Source: Coenobita brevimanus (Eukaryota; Arthropoda; Malacostraca; Decapoda; Coenobitidae). From it: 64,000 bases of DNA. The position numbers were made by a program, and so were the translations under genes. The stretch is from NCBI GenBank assembly GCA_032717465.1, contig CM064732.1, positions 21,649,812-21,713,811 on the forward strand, written 5' to 3'. Positions 34,338 through 49,635 of this stretch are shown piece by piece; position 1 is the first letter of the stretch; each line of letters begins with the position of its first letter. Under the pieces are notes generated by a model, which ran no database searches, was not told the origin of the DNA, and saw only the letters and a program-made list of their open reading frames with translations.

Positions 34338-34953
34338 ATATCAACACCGCATTATGCAGATACTCCGTCAATTGGCCACTGCCCATGATCGTTCACTGGT
34401 GCACTTTCTGTGGATTCCCTCTCATATTGGTCTCACTGCCAACAACACCGCTGACCTCCTTGCAAGGAATCCCTGTGGACTGGATCCACCCACTGTGGAT
34501 GCTACTAATGGCTCCCCCATTTGCTACAAGCGGATAAGAGCAGCCCGCTCCCCTATTCTCCATTGTAGAAATGCTGAGAGGGCTCACAGTGAATCTATCC
34601 AACATTATGACCACTTTCTGTCTCATCTCCATAGATATCGTCACAGTGGTCTTAGGCTGTGGTGTGAACGCAGCCTTATGGTTCATCAACATAATGTGGT
34701 GTGTGCCTGCCTCAGGCTGGGCAACCAACCTGTGTGGCATGTGGCTGGGGCGGGAAATGCACCTCATTTCTCCTCCTGTAAGCTGTGTGATGCACCCAGT
34801 GCCAACACCCTTGACCATTATTGCCTGCATTGTCCATTTGTCTCTGATTTAGTACCACACAGACTCACATTAGTAGACACTTGTAAACATTTGTTGGAAG
34901 ATGATAACCTAGATGTTATTCTCACATATCATCCACACTTTGGTTGGTGTTAA
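34338..34953 (+). pseudogene. element C ORF2 C-terminus: RNase H end and terminal knuckle
   Basis: Reads YQHRIMQILRQLATAHDRSL, then FLWIPSHIGLTANNTADLLA (RNase H terminal motif, H retained here unlike element A). Basic linker follows, then the knuckle CKLCDAPSANTLDHYCLHC and the end HPHFGWC. It aligns to the element A C-terminus throughout and joins in frame to 27274-27344 once D is excised. Confidence 0.9.
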
Positions 34954-35078
34954 TTTGTTATAGCTAGACAGCGTGTCCTGCGTGTCACAGGTTCCCCTGT
35001 ACTCACCTCACATATGGCTGCATGGCACTGTAATAGGTTTTTCGCCTTCGGGCGTAATAAATTAATCAAATCAAATCA
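34338..35078 (+). mobile_element. I/Nimb-like element C, 3' portion
   Basis: Continues element C after D: coding to TAA at about 34951-34953, then a 125-bp 3' UTR ending cgtaataaattaatcaaatcaaat. The cgtaataaattaa phrase resembles the tail of element A (cataataaattaa). The 15-bp duplication follows at 35079. Confidence 0.9.
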
Positions 35079-35093
35079 ATCCTGGGCACAGAG
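35079..35093. repeat. right target-site duplication of element C
   Basis: atcctgggcacagag, matching 22496-22510 with one mismatch. Confidence 0.85.
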
Positions 35094-35455
35094 TGGCAAA
35101 TTCTTCTCAACTCATGGTCATTTTTAAAGTTGTCATATTCTGTTGTTACCCTTTCTTTCTATTGTTGGAGACTTCTAGGCTTTGTCTTGTAAACTTTCTC
35201 TTTGATCACCCCCAAACTGCGAAGTCACATGGCATCAGGTAAATAACCTTGGGGATCATTCAGGAGTAACCCTTCTTCCAACACGTATCGAAAGTGTTAC
35301 CGATAAATTCTCGCACATTCCTATCACAATGAGGAGGTGCACCATCCTGCATCCAAATTAATTTCGAAGCTGCAAGATTACTGTGTTTTAGTTGTAATGT
35401 AACTGTGTTAATTAAATAATATTATGGTAAAGTAACTGTTGGACCATCCTGTATA
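35094..35455 (-). mobile_element. right part of the deleted mariner-like element
   Basis: On the minus strand: inverted terminal repeat (35453-35404), a short remnant, then transposase homology with QDGAPPHCDRNVREFIG (the usual DGAPPH block of mariner/IS630 transposases) near 35360-35300. Degraded downstream text includes KEKVYKTKP and RRICHSVP. The N-terminal two thirds of the transposase are missing. TA at 35454-35455 completes the duplication. Confidence 0.85.
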
Positions 35456-35508
35456 TTCTTTAACAGTATTTATATTTATAACAGACCATATTAGGTTAAC
35501 TGCAGAAT

Positions 35509-35527
35509 CTTTTTTTTTTTTTTTTTT
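35509..35527. repeat. poly(T) tract
   Basis: About 19 T in otherwise unassigned AT-rich DNA (35456-35739). Confidence 0.9.
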
Positions 35528-35739
35528 GAGGAAAAATGATAGTCAGAATTAATGACTTACTGAGCAGGAGAGATACGAGCTGGGAAGAGGTATAGGCATA
35601 TATAGCAAGTGTGATGCATGTGGAAGTCCAAGTATTGTAGTTGCTTTGTATATGAATGCTACAATCTGCACATACCACTAGTGGAACCGACAGAGTACAA
35701 ACATATTCAAGAACTGAAAAGGGCATACTACCAGCATCC

Positions 35740-35935
35740 ACTTTTGATATCCTTCACTGTTTGAGGTCAGACCCTTGACTCAAGGAACACGCATCGCAAG
35801 ACAAGTGCACTACCGAACGAGCCACCGCAGCACTGAATTTTGTATAAACGGTGAATTCAGGGGTGACATTTGAAGACGTGAGGCACCATTACTATGTTTG
35901 GACCTTGAAGGGTATGTCCAGAGTCGGATATATTA
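35740..35935 (-). mobile_element. possible tRNA-derived SINE head
   Basis: On the minus strand cggtggctcgttcggtagtg (about 35826-35807) resembles the box A region of the S0 SINE, and agggtctgacctca (about 35775-35762) loosely matches a box B. On the plus strand the end gtatgtccagagtcgga (35910-35930) resembles the S0 3' end. The two hints point in opposite directions, so this may be two fragments. Confidence 0.3.
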
Positions 35936-36556
<621 letters not shown>

Positions 36557-36638
<82 letters not shown>

Positions 36639-36717
36639 TAGAATACTTTTGTCGTGGCATCTGATATATATATATATATATATATATAATTATAGAATAC
36701 TTTTGTCGTGGCATCTG
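36557..36717. repeat. (AT)n arrays with a 31-bp duplicated linker
   Basis: (AT)n at about 36557-36633 and 36663-36686. The linker aattatagaatacttttgtc... of about 31 bp occurs twice, at 36634-36664 and 36687-36717, so one (AT)n plus linker unit has duplicated. Confidence 0.9.
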
Positions 36718-36830
36718 AGAGTGAGCAATAAAGGGGAGCCTCCATCTGCTCCAACAGTTGTTCTCGACCAAATTTTGCACACGCTTCCAGATGCGCCCCC
36801 CCCCCCACACACACACAAAAAAAAGTCGCA
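36640..36830 (+). repeat. unclassified repeat S3, copy a
   Basis: Shares cttttgtcgtggcatc, ggggagcctccatctgctcc and aaattttgcacac with 37215-37335 in the same order, at moderate identity. It is non-coding and ends in a C-run and an (AC)n(A)n stretch. Confidence 0.65.
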
Positions 36831-37194
36831 AACAAAAACTGGTTTAATCACTTTAGAGGCAGGTGGGGATTTAGCGAATTAACCCCTCCGTCCCCATGCC
36901 TTCTAACTGACAGGCCCCCCATGGCCGGTGCCAGAACCATTTTCTCAAGTTTCTGAAATCGATTTTCTATTCTTTACGAACGCGAAGAAAATCGACTGAC
37001 GCACCTGGCAATGTAATTTCCAGCTTTCTAAACCCATTCTATGATTAGTATAACAATTGCAGAAAAAAAAAAAAAATGACTGAGGACACCCCAGTGAACA
37101 CTAAGCTAATGCACCACACCAAGAAATACCCATATTTATGCCTCCCTCAGTGTTCATTGTTGCATTGTTGCTGAATTAGTTTGGAATGAGTAGA
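36831..37194. other. spacer, nothing recognised
   Basis: Mixed sequence with no coding homology. Near 36955-36992 an imperfect inverted pair gaaatcgattttct...gaagaaaatcga could form a hairpin. Confidence 0.4.
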
Positions 37195-37335
37195 AATTAG
37201 TAATATCTATTACATATTTTTGTCCTGGCATCACAGAACGCGGACGTGAGAGAGGGGAGCCTCCAGCTGCTCCCACACAGTCCTTTTCCAAAAATTTTGC
37301 ACACACTTACGGATGCCCCCCAAAACATCGCAACT
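37195..37335 (+). repeat. unclassified repeat S3, copy b
   Basis: Second copy of S3: tttttgtcctggcatcacag, ggggagcctccagctgctcc, aaattttgcacacact. Followed by 160 bp of unassigned DNA to the next (AT)n array. Confidence 0.6.
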
Positions 37336-37500
37336 CCCTGACCGTTAATATACAAATTTATTATGTGTTATCTGACTGTCTGTGAAAACGCCTTTTCGAG
37401 AATGCTGCTAAATAATCGACATATCTAACTAAGCGACAATCAGTCTGGGCCGAAGGCTAAGTCCACCCGGAGGGCTATGTCAACTAGGCCCGCTTTGGAT

Positions 37501-37501
<1 letters not shown>

Positions 37502-37543
<42 letters not shown>
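37502..37543. repeat. (AT)n microsatellite
   Basis: About 21 AT units directly 5' of retrotransposon fragment F1. Confidence 0.97.
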
Positions 37544-37546
<3 letters not shown>

Positions 37547-38490
37547 AAGTGATGGTTGATGGTTGTCTGAGTAATTCGTTTGAAGTCAAGTCCGGAGTAA
37601 TTCAAGGTGGTGTTCTATCGCCTTTACTATTTATATTGGTCATTGATTACATTATGAAACGCGTTGGAACAGAAACCGGTGCAGGTATACTTTGGGGAGA
37701 GAACAGGAAACTTTTGGATTTAGATTATGCAGATGATATAGTTTTGATTTGTGATGGGCCAGAAGAGATGCAGAGAGTGTTGGACTGTTTGGTGAGTGAA
37801 GGTCGCAAGGTGGGTTTGGTTATTAATTTTGGAAAAACTGAAATAATCAATATGAATATGGAAAATGCGCAGGAATGTGTAATTGGAGGTATGGTTGTAA
37901 AGCAAGTTGATAGGTTTAAATATTTAGGTACTTATTTAGCCAAGGATGGTTCTTTGAACTTTGAATTCGAGGAAAGGTTAAAGAAGGCTAATCAGGCAAT
38001 TTGGAAAGCTTAAAAATATTTGGAATAATAACAATTTTTCTGTGCATACAAAAATCAAACTTTATAAGGTAATGGTTAGGAGTATCTTAATTTATGGACA
38101 CGAGTCTTGGTACAGCACAGTGACTATGGAAAATAAATTCTTGGTGTTTGAATAAAAAGCACTTAGAAGAATATTAGGAGTTAAGTGGTGGGAAAGGATA
38201 CCAAATAGTAGAATTAGAGAAATAACGGGAGTGCAGCCGGTCGATGAATGTGTTAGGTTCTCACGATGGAAGTGGCTAGGACATGTGTATAGGAGACAGG
38301 GAATAGTACGAGGTACACCAGGGTGGGTGGCACTTGGTAGGAGAGGTAGAGGAAGGCCAAAAGAGACGTGGGTGAGGACAATGAGACGTGAAGCTGGAGA
38401 TGAGTGTTGGGGAGATCTTGAGGGGTTAGCACAAGATAGGTTGTGGTGGTGTGAGTTCATCGAGGCCCTATGCATCCCCGAGGGTGCCAC
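37544..38490 (+). pseudogene. RT fragment of F1
   Basis: Frame from 37544 to 38013: FEVKSGVIQGGVLSPLLFIL, then the catalytic LDYADDIVLICDGPEEMQRV, INFGKTEIINMN and DRFKYLGTYLAKDG. The frame then breaks (stop at 38011-38013), and the thumb region 38015-38230 is degraded. The C-terminal domain 38231-38490 (SRWKWLGHVY, DRLWWCEFIEALC) is open. 5' truncation removed the endonuclease and RT fingers. Confidence 0.85.
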
Positions 38491-38496
38491 AGGAAA

Positions 38497-38498
<2 letters not shown>
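37544..38498 (+). mobile_element. 5'-truncated RTE-clade retrotransposon F1
   Basis: Only the RT second half and C-terminal domain remain. The 3' end is ggtgccacaggaaatgat, which runs into (AT)n; the second copy F2 (52.94-53.06 kb) has the same 3' end followed by (TGAT)n. The C-terminal RWKWLGHVYRRQG and GRGRPKETWVRTMRRE blocks are typical of RTE-like elements. Confidence 0.85.

Positions 38499-38570
<72 letters not shown>
38499..38570. repeat. (AT)n microsatellite
   Basis: About 36 AT units between the 3' end of F1 and the 5' end of SINE S1a. Confidence 0.98.
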
Positions 38571-38573
<3 letters not shown>

Positions 38574-38961
38574 GAACCTTTGTGGTATAATGGTAAAGTG
38601 TGAGTTTTCGTATTCTGGAGAGCGAGGGTTCGTGCCCCGCCAGGGTACTAAACTTTGGAAGCGTTCTCCCGGCCATGTACTGCATTAGCGGACACAAGGG
38701 GTGCTATGGTTAATCCAGTGTCGCATACTGTAAAGTATGTTTGCACCCAGTCGGCTTGCGCGGGCCGATTACACTTGGTTCACAGACTACACACACATCC
38801 AAAGCCACTACAACACTACAGTCACACTTACAAGCACTTCTCACCCTACGTAAAATCTCTACTAGACAGCATAAGCCACTTGGTAGAGATACATTGGCTG
38901 TATTGTCCCTACTTCGGTCGGGATATGCCGGTCCTGCAGTGGATACTCAAACAGTTGGTGA

Positions 38962-38963
<2 letters not shown>
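38571..38963 (+). mobile_element. tRNA-derived SINE S1, copy a
   Basis: Box A-like tggtataatggtaaag (38583-38598) and box B-like gggttcgtgccc (38626-38637) make a tRNA-like head. The body includes ggcttgcgcgggccgattac, and the 3' end has tcggtcgggatatgccgg, then ctgcagtggatactcaaaca and gttggtgatgat before (AT)n. About 393 bp. Other copies: 39018-39408 and, inverted, 46242-46620. Confidence 0.85.

Positions 38964-39016
<53 letters not shown>
38964..39016. repeat. (AT)n microsatellite
   Basis: About 26 AT units between S1a and S1b. Confidence 0.98.
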
Positions 39017-39019
<3 letters not shown>

Positions 39020-39410
39020 AGCATCTGTGGTACAGTGGTAAATTGTGCATTTTCGCACACTGGAGAGCGAGGGTTCGGGCCCCGCCAGGGTAAAAAAAAC
39101 TTTGGGAGCGTTCTCCTGACCACGTAGTGCTTGGCGGACATCAGGGGTGCTGTGGTTGAACCAGTGTCGTTTACTATAAAAGTATGCTTGCACCCAATCG
39201 GCTTGCACGGGCCGATTACACTTGGTTCACAGACTACACATACATCCGAAGCCACTCCAACACAACAATTACACTTACAAGCACTTCACACCCAACATAT
39301 GGTCTCTACCAGACAGCCTAAGCCACTTGGTAGAGATACATTGGCTGTATCGTCCCTACTTCGGTTGGGATAGGCCAGTCCGCAAGTGGATACTCAAGCA
39401 GCTGATGATG
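39017..39410 (+). mobile_element. tRNA-derived SINE S1, copy b
   Basis: Same head (ctgtggtacagtggtaaatt, then gggttcgggccc) and body as S1a, ending agctgatgatgatgat, which abuts the (CTAT)n tail of an RTE-like fragment. Confidence 0.85.
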
Positions 39411-39541
39411 ATGATCTATCTATCTATCTATTGCCAGACGCCTCAATCCCGTTTGCGGTGGCTACAAACAAATCGCCTCCAAGTCGCCCTGTCCCCCACT
39501 ATTTCACTACCCTGCTCCCAACTCACACCCCACTCTCTCAT
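39411..39541 (-). mobile_element. short RTE-like 3' end
   Basis: (CTAT)n at 39414-39432, then gccagacgcctcaatcccg and the block aatcgcctccaagtcgccctgtc, matching the 3' ends at 6033-6130 and 18890-18985. Only about 130 bp remain (strong 5' truncation). Confidence 0.8.
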
Positions 39542-39566
39542 ATACCTGATGATGATAATATATATA

Positions 39567-40058
39567 TATGGGGGCGCTCACCATCCACTCACTCGATATA
39601 ATGCTGCTGTCGGGTGTCTGCCCTTTCCTCTCCTCCTTTCTTCTTTCCTTCCATCCTCTTCTGTCTTCCTTTCCTTCATTCATTCCTTGTCCTTCTGCCT
39701 ACGGGTAACTTTACACTCCCTCTTCTGTCTTTCTTTCCTTCAATCTTTCCTCTCCCTTCTGTTTGAGGGTGACTCTACACTGATTGGCAAACCAAATGGT
39801 TTCTTGTAGACCAGGAAACCATTAACTACGCTGGGTGGTAACCATACAACCAAATTTTGGCGCTTGGTGGTTTAGTGGGTAATTATTGTGCTCCAATCGG
39901 GTTGAGCCATTGAAGGTTAATATCCAAGAGATGGTTGAGGTTGATTGCTCATGTAATGCCACTCAGGGATAAGTGATGCTGGTCACTCATGTTAAATGTC
40001 GGGACCAATTGCCTAGCCCCGGGCTCCTACGCTCCTCATGGGGCAATGTAAGATTGGA

Positions 40059-40061
<3 letters not shown>
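39567..40061 (+). mobile_element. short retroposon S2, copy b
   Basis: Second copy of S2: gggggcgctcaccatccactc, paired ctgcctacgggtaact-type blocks, ggtggtttagtgggtaatta, end gattggatgat then (AT)n. A short AT-rich stretch also precedes it (39554-39568). Confidence 0.65.
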
Positions 40062-41895
<1,834 letters not shown>

Positions 41896-42225
41896 CAGTC
41901 ACGTCCCGAGCTATTTCGCACCTCTGACACACCCCTATCCCAAAATATTTTCGATTTTTTTTTTTTTTTAGCTAAAACCTCCGCTTTTTGTGAGAAACAT
42001 CGAAAATTCATAAAGAAATCGCTCACCTGGGGTTTAAAATACTCGATCCAGGTACCAGTGCCTCCTTACCTGACTGGGTTTTCTAACAGGCTGGCACCAA
42101 ATAAAACGAGTTCTATGGAAGGGTAACTATTTCACACCACTCATAAACGGTATTTATTTATTTACTTGGTACGAATTTATATGTAGTACGAAAGTATATT
42201 GGTTTTCAAACAGTAATATAGTTTA
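41896..42225. other. unassigned start of the insert that splits E2
   Basis: E2 homology stops at about 41895. The following 330 bp hold a T-run (41956-41969) and AT-rich sequence with no recognised motif. I could not find matching duplications at 41.9 and 43.3 kb. Confidence 0.4.
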
Positions 42226-42365
42226 AAATTGCTAGAAATCATGCAAAAGCTGTATTAAATCTATCTAAATCAAACTTTCTTCAAAAGCAAGCATCAAAAC
42301 TACATAACAACCCTAATGACAATAGAATATTCTGGTCAACTCTTAATTCTTTCAATAATAACTCC
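42226..42365 (+). mobile_element. small E1-family fragment
   Basis: Encodes ARNHAKAVLNLSKSNF and NNPNDNRIFWSTLNSF, matching 6580-6710 of E1 (NHAKTIINLSKSNF, NNPNDNKIFWPALNSF). Same strand as E1, opposite to surrounding E2. Confidence 0.8.
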
Positions 42366-43317
<952 letters not shown>

Positions 43318-44290
43318 CGGGACGGGGAGGGTTAATGTTAGCCATGAGGAAGGCAGATGGGGGAAGTGATGGAGGAACAGCACCGGAATTGTCTAAGGTG
43401 AAATTGGAGGAGAAAGTCTGAGCAAAGAGATCTGCTTTATCAGTAGAAGAAATAGCTACAGAGCCATCAGAGTAGAAAAGAGGAGGGAAGGATGATGAGG
43501 AAAAGTTGTTAGAAAGGTTTTTGGCAAGGTGCCAGAAGGAGCAGGAAGAATTCGAGTTAGAGAGTTGAGAGCATTTTGTATGGATGAAATTATTTTTAGC
43601 AGAGCGAAGAACAGACTTAGCACGATACAAGGAAGAAACGTATAAAAGATGTGATTCAGGGATGAGTTGGCTCTGGTACCTTTTTATAGGCCCTTTCCTT
43701 GTTGCGGACAGCATTAGAACAAGCGTGATTAAACCAAGGCTTTTGTGCATTTGTCAAAGAATATGAGAATGGAATGTATGCTTCCATGCCCGAGAGAATA
43801 ACCTCTTTAATGCGGAAGGCACACTAAAGGTGGCTCCCGGCCATGGAAGCAATAATCATTCCAGGGAAAATCAAAGAAGTACTGCCTGCGGGCCTCCCAA
43901 GCTGCAGCTCCATAAGTGCCACAGACAACGTTTCTTTGGAGGGTCCGCAGGCCGTACCGGAGTGATAGGACAGGTTATGGTGATAAGGTTGTGATCGGAG
44001 GAGCCCAATGGAGAGAAAAGATTAACAGTGTAAGCAGAAGGATTAGTTGTAAGGAAGAGGTCAAGTATGTTGGAGCTCTCTCCGAGGCAGTCAGTGATAT
44101 GGGTAGGACGCTGTACAAGCTGCTGTAGGTCATTAAGGATAGAAAAGGTGTAGGCTTGTTCACCAGGTGGATCAGTGAAAGGAGAGGAGAGCCAAAGGTG
44201 GTGGTGAACATTGAAATCTCCAAGAATGGAGATTTCAGGGAAAGGACACAGACACAGACACATTAGCTCAAGCACATACTGAAGAATGCA
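43318..44290 (-). pseudogene. endonuclease and linker half of E2, broken
   Basis: From 44290 downward: endonuclease core ISILGDFNVHHHLWLS, THITDCLGESSNILDLFLTT, SSDHNLITI (43871-44299), then a degraded stretch. The linker 43307-43750 follows: SQLIPESHLLYVSSLYRAKS, SFWHLAKNLSNNFSSSSFPP, then DLFAQTFSSNFTL. It aligns to the E1 linker (FWPALNSF, NANLLVDIF). Interrupted at 43317 by the composite insert and resumed at 41895. Confidence 0.82.
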
Positions 44291-44391
44291 TGCGAACATG
44301 ATCTAACATGTAAACGAACTCTCTAACATGCTATTCACTCGTGTGGCACTCTTTTTTTTTTTTTTTTCAGCCAGCCTTTTGCACTCGGACA

Positions 44392-44443
<52 letters not shown>

Positions 44444-44645
44444 ATAGCCTCTGTCTTGTTCGATTTCATACATTCTCTCCCAATCACCCCTAACGTTATT
44501 TGTCAATGTGTTATTCTTATACCTAATTTTTCTCAGTTTTATGTCTATTTCCTTCACATATAAAACCTATTCCACTAATCACGCCTCTGCGCATGCAGAA
44601 ATATTAATGCGCTCATTCCCGTTCTTTACTGTAAGTTCAGTTACC
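44291..44645. other. spacer with T-run and (CT)n
   Basis: T-run at 44351-44366, (CT)n at about 44394-44440, otherwise unassigned. Confidence 0.6.
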
Positions 44646-46130
44646 AAAGACCGTAGTACCAGTAGCTAACTTTTCAGCTAACACGAGTGAAATATCAGAG
44701 GAAACACCGGATAAAGTAAATTTTTCTCTTAAATATATGAAAAGAGGGCAGGCTCCTGGAGAAGATGGAATTGTAGCGGATTTACTGTTTGATGCAGGAG
44801 TAGAAGTACAAAATAGGCTTGCTCACTTGTTTGCTCAATATATAAGAAAGAGGAAAATTCCCAAAACATGGTGTAATGCAATAATTTTTTTCTTTACAAA
44901 ATAGGTGACTCAAAAGATCTTAATAACTATCGACCTATTAGCTTATTATCAGTCATTTACAAACTTCAATAAAGTCCTTACGAACAGAATAACAACAAGT
45001 TTGGAAGAAAACCAACCTCGTGAACAGGCAGGATTCCGAGGCGGGTGTTCGACTACTGATCATCTACACACATTGAATGAGCTAATTGAGAAAACTACAG
45101 AATATAATAAACCACTGTGCTTAGGTTTTGTTGATTACAAAAAGGCTTTCGACTCAGTGGAGTACATAGCAATTAAATATTCATTGCGAGAATAAGGAGT
45201 AAATGAAAACATTGTAAAACTGCTCGAAAACATATATAAAGAGGGAACTGCTACAGTTAAATTACATAAGGACTCGGAGAAAATTAGGATTGAGAAGGGC
45301 CTGCATCAGGGATACAGTTTCACCAAAATTATTTACAGCATGCCAAAAAAGTATTTTCAGAAAGCTAGACTGGGAAAACAATGGAACGAACATAGATGGA
45401 GAAAAGCTATGCCATTAAAAATTTGCAGATGACATTGTCCTAATCTCAGAAACAGCAGAGGCATTGCAAGAAATATTAAACGACCTGAACAGAGAAAATC
45501 TCAAAGTAGGGCTAAAGATGAACCTGAGTAAAACTAATGTTTAATCCACATTCACCAAAGAGCGTCATCAAAATAAGCGAAGAAATCCTTGAAGAAGTTG
45601 AGGAGTATAATTACCTGAGGCAAAAACTAAACTTAACGAAAGATCATGACAGCGAAATAAAAAGACGCATTATAATTGGATGGAAAGCTTTTGGTAAACA
45701 CAGAGACATTATGAAAAGTAGCCTGCCCGTTTGTATGAAACTAAAAGTATATAACGATTTATAATTCCAGCTATGGCGTACAGTTGTGAGACCTGGCAAC
45801 TGACAAAATCGATGGAAAATAAATTAATCCGTTCTCAGAGAGCAATGGAAAGGTCAATTTTAGGAATAGATTTAAGAGACAGGAAAAGATCAACTTGGGT
45901 GAGAGAGCAGACTAAAGTCAAAGATATTATAGAAGTTATAAAAGAATAGAAATGGAGATGGGCAGGCCATGTAGCAAGAAGAAAGGATAACCGATGGAGC
46001 AATAGGCTGACCGACTGGACTCCAAGAGATTGTAAGCGTAGCAGAAAAAGGCCAGGTAGGAGATGGAGAGATGAGACAGAGAAATTTGCAGGGAAAATGT
46101 GACAAAGATTGGCTCAGTCAAGAAATTCGT
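44646..46130 (+). pseudogene. broken RT of element G
   Basis: RT pieces: GQAPGEDGIVADLLFDAG, DSKDLNNYRPISLLSVIYKL (with a frame change near 44905), EQAGFRGGCSTTDHLHTL and CLGFVDYKKAFDSVEY (44905-45195, catalytic Asp in FVDY). The palm with the ADD box is degraded (ladDIVLIS-like text near 45430). Frame 45537-45764 has EEVEEYNYLRQKLNLTKDHD. The remainder is recognisable only across three frames. Confidence 0.8.
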
Positions 46131-46154
46131 GGAGAAGGTTGGGGGAGCCTTTTG

Positions 46155-46158
<4 letters not shown>
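44646..46158 (+). mobile_element. 5'-truncated RTE-clade retrotransposon G
   Basis: Plus-strand RT and C-terminal domain of a family distinct from F and H. Starts in the RT fingers (KRGQAPGEDGIVADLL) and ends in a degraded C-terminal domain (KWRWAGHVAR-like text near 45950), with its 3' end against (AT)n at 46160. Confidence 0.82.

Positions 46159-46159
<1 letters not shown>

Positions 46160-46241
<82 letters not shown>
46160..46241. repeat. (AT)n microsatellite
   Basis: About 41 AT units between element G and the 3' tail of inverted SINE S1c. Confidence 0.98.
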
Positions 46242-47339
<1,098 letters not shown>

Positions 47340-47806
47340 TCAAGGAGAGAAAAGAATGGAGGCGGTAAGTGAAGAAAAGTACAGGGGATGGGACGGGTGG
47401 GAAAAGGAGGCATTATGTATAAGGGGAGGGAAAGAGGGGAGTCAGAGAAAGCTGCAGATGAAAGGACGAAGAGAGGAAGAGTGTAAAGGTGGATCAACGG
47501 ACAGGAAGGAAAGGTTAAAAGAATATGAGAAAAAAGGACGGGTACTTTAGTAGACGGGAAAGCAGGGGGAACGTTAGACAATGTATATGAAAAAGAGAAG
47601 AGGGGTAACGAGAAAATATCAGAAGAATTATTGATGTTACATAATCTGTAGACAGAGGGAGTATGAGGCTGGTGGAAAGGAGGAAAAAGAGATGAAACAT
47701 GTGCCAGAGGTGAGAGATCAGGAGAGATATTAAGGAAAGAGAAAGATAGCATGTAAAAAATAAAGGAATGTAAAGATATCTAGAGCTTGAAGGTGTTGTG
47801 AAATAC

Positions 47807-47856
<50 letters not shown>

Positions 47857-48515
47857 ACAAAAGGACGATGGGAAAGGCGGAGAGGGGGGAACCAAGGCAA
47901 AGAGAAGGATAAAAGGGAAAGGAGAGGAGTGAGAGAATGACGAGAGGGAAAATGAGTGAAAAAAAAATGAGAGTCAAAGGAAGGAACTGAAAGAGAAAGG
48001 ACACTAGGAAGGAAGACTTAATGAAAATAGGAGGATGAGATGTAAAGATATGTAGAGAATCAGGGTCGGGTGAGGGAATTGAAGGATTTGAGGGACGCGT
48101 GTGGAACAGTAGGTTTAAACTAGGGAGGTAGACGGATGAAGGAAAGAGATGATCTTGAGGATGAAAAGAGGGAAAAGAAAGGGTGACAGAAAAGGAAGGG
48201 GCTATAGATGTAGGAGGGGAAAGCAGGGAAGTTAGAGTGGGTTAAGGATGAAAAAAAAAATGAGACGGGAAGTAACCGAATGTGTTGAGAAGACGTGAGA
48301 GATATGGGAAACGGGCACAGACTTTGAAAGGGAAAACCAACGGAAAGAAAAAGACAAATGAAGAAAGAGGAGAGTGAATGTGGGGATAAGAGGAGTGGAA
48401 GAGAAGAGTATGAGAAAAGAAACAAGAGAGGACTGGGTGTAAAAGGGGAAGTCAGAAGGATGAGCAGGGATAGACAAGTGTACAGAGGGGATGAAGAGGA
48501 TCTTAAGTATAGCAA

Positions 48516-48555
<40 letters not shown>

Positions 48556-49320
48556 AAAGGAAGGGTGTGCTTAAAATTGGAAGCTAGAGAAAGAGAAGTA
48601 TAAATGGTATAAAAGGGTAATAGGGATAAAGGAAATGGTGAGACAAGAGAAAAAATTAGTGGAATGTTGTAGTAGAGCAGAGGGCAACAGGAAAGATATG
48701 GAGAGTGGAGAAAGGAAGGAGAAAGGGGTTGGAAGACTGAACATTAGACAAGAAAAAGGGAGTATGAAAGATGTGAAGGAAAAGAGGGGAGGAGTTGAAG
48801 GATTAGTGGGAGATACGAGAGAAAAGATAGAAGGAGGAGAAAAGAAGAGACATAAGGGGGAGGGATAAGAGAAGAAAAGGAAGAGAGGGAGAGGTGTAGA
48901 CGCGCTGAGCCTTGATGGAAACATGAAGATAATGTAGCGAAAATGGATATGTAAGGGAGCCAAGAGCAAATGGGAGGGCTGAGAGGAGAGAAGGGGGGGA
49001 AGAGAAGGAGAAGGTGAGGGATTTAGAAGGGAGACGATAGGAGGGAGGTTATACAATAAGAAGAATATCGCAGGGAGAGGGAGAGTGTGAAAATGACCAG
49101 AAGGAGAGCAGAATAAATATGAGTAGGAAAGAAGGGCGAGAGAATAACTGAGAGAATGAATAAGTAGAGGAGAAGGATGGGTGAGGATCGTGGTATAATG
49201 TTTACCGTGAGAAGAATGATAAAGAGGTGTAACATTAAACAATGTTAGGAGGAGGGAGGAAAAAGGACTAGAGAAGGAGATGGAGGGGCAGGAGAAAACA
49301 GAGGAAAAGTGAGGCCATAT
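47340..49320 (+). repeat. 2-kb purine-rich block
   Basis: Plus strand overwhelmingly A/G, with (CA)n at about 47811-47854 and (GA)n at about 48520-48552 embedded. Long minus-strand frames (for example 48571-49335) are Ser/Pro/Leu/Phe-rich composition artefacts. Confidence 0.8.
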
Positions 49321-49635
49321 CTCAAGGAAAGGCAACCTTTAACAAGGTTTATGGACCTTTCTTGGAATTTTATAATGTACTTTAGGTTAAGGTTACGGTC
49401 TCTGTTCTGCGAATTACAGGAAAAGAACTTTTAACTCAGTGAACCTAGATTGTCTGTATGAGACTTTGCAGGGAAAATGAAACAACCAAACAATATGAAA
49501 AACGTACTCTGACGTTCAAAGTGTAAATGTGAATGAAAAAGAAAGATCATTAACGGTATTACGATATTACGCTATTGTTATACCACCCGGAAATTGCATG
49601 TAAAAAATAAGGTATAAAACGTAATTTTGAATTAT
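49321..49635. other. AT-rich spacer between purine-rich blocks
   Basis: Normal composition, no motif recognised. Confidence 0.4.
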
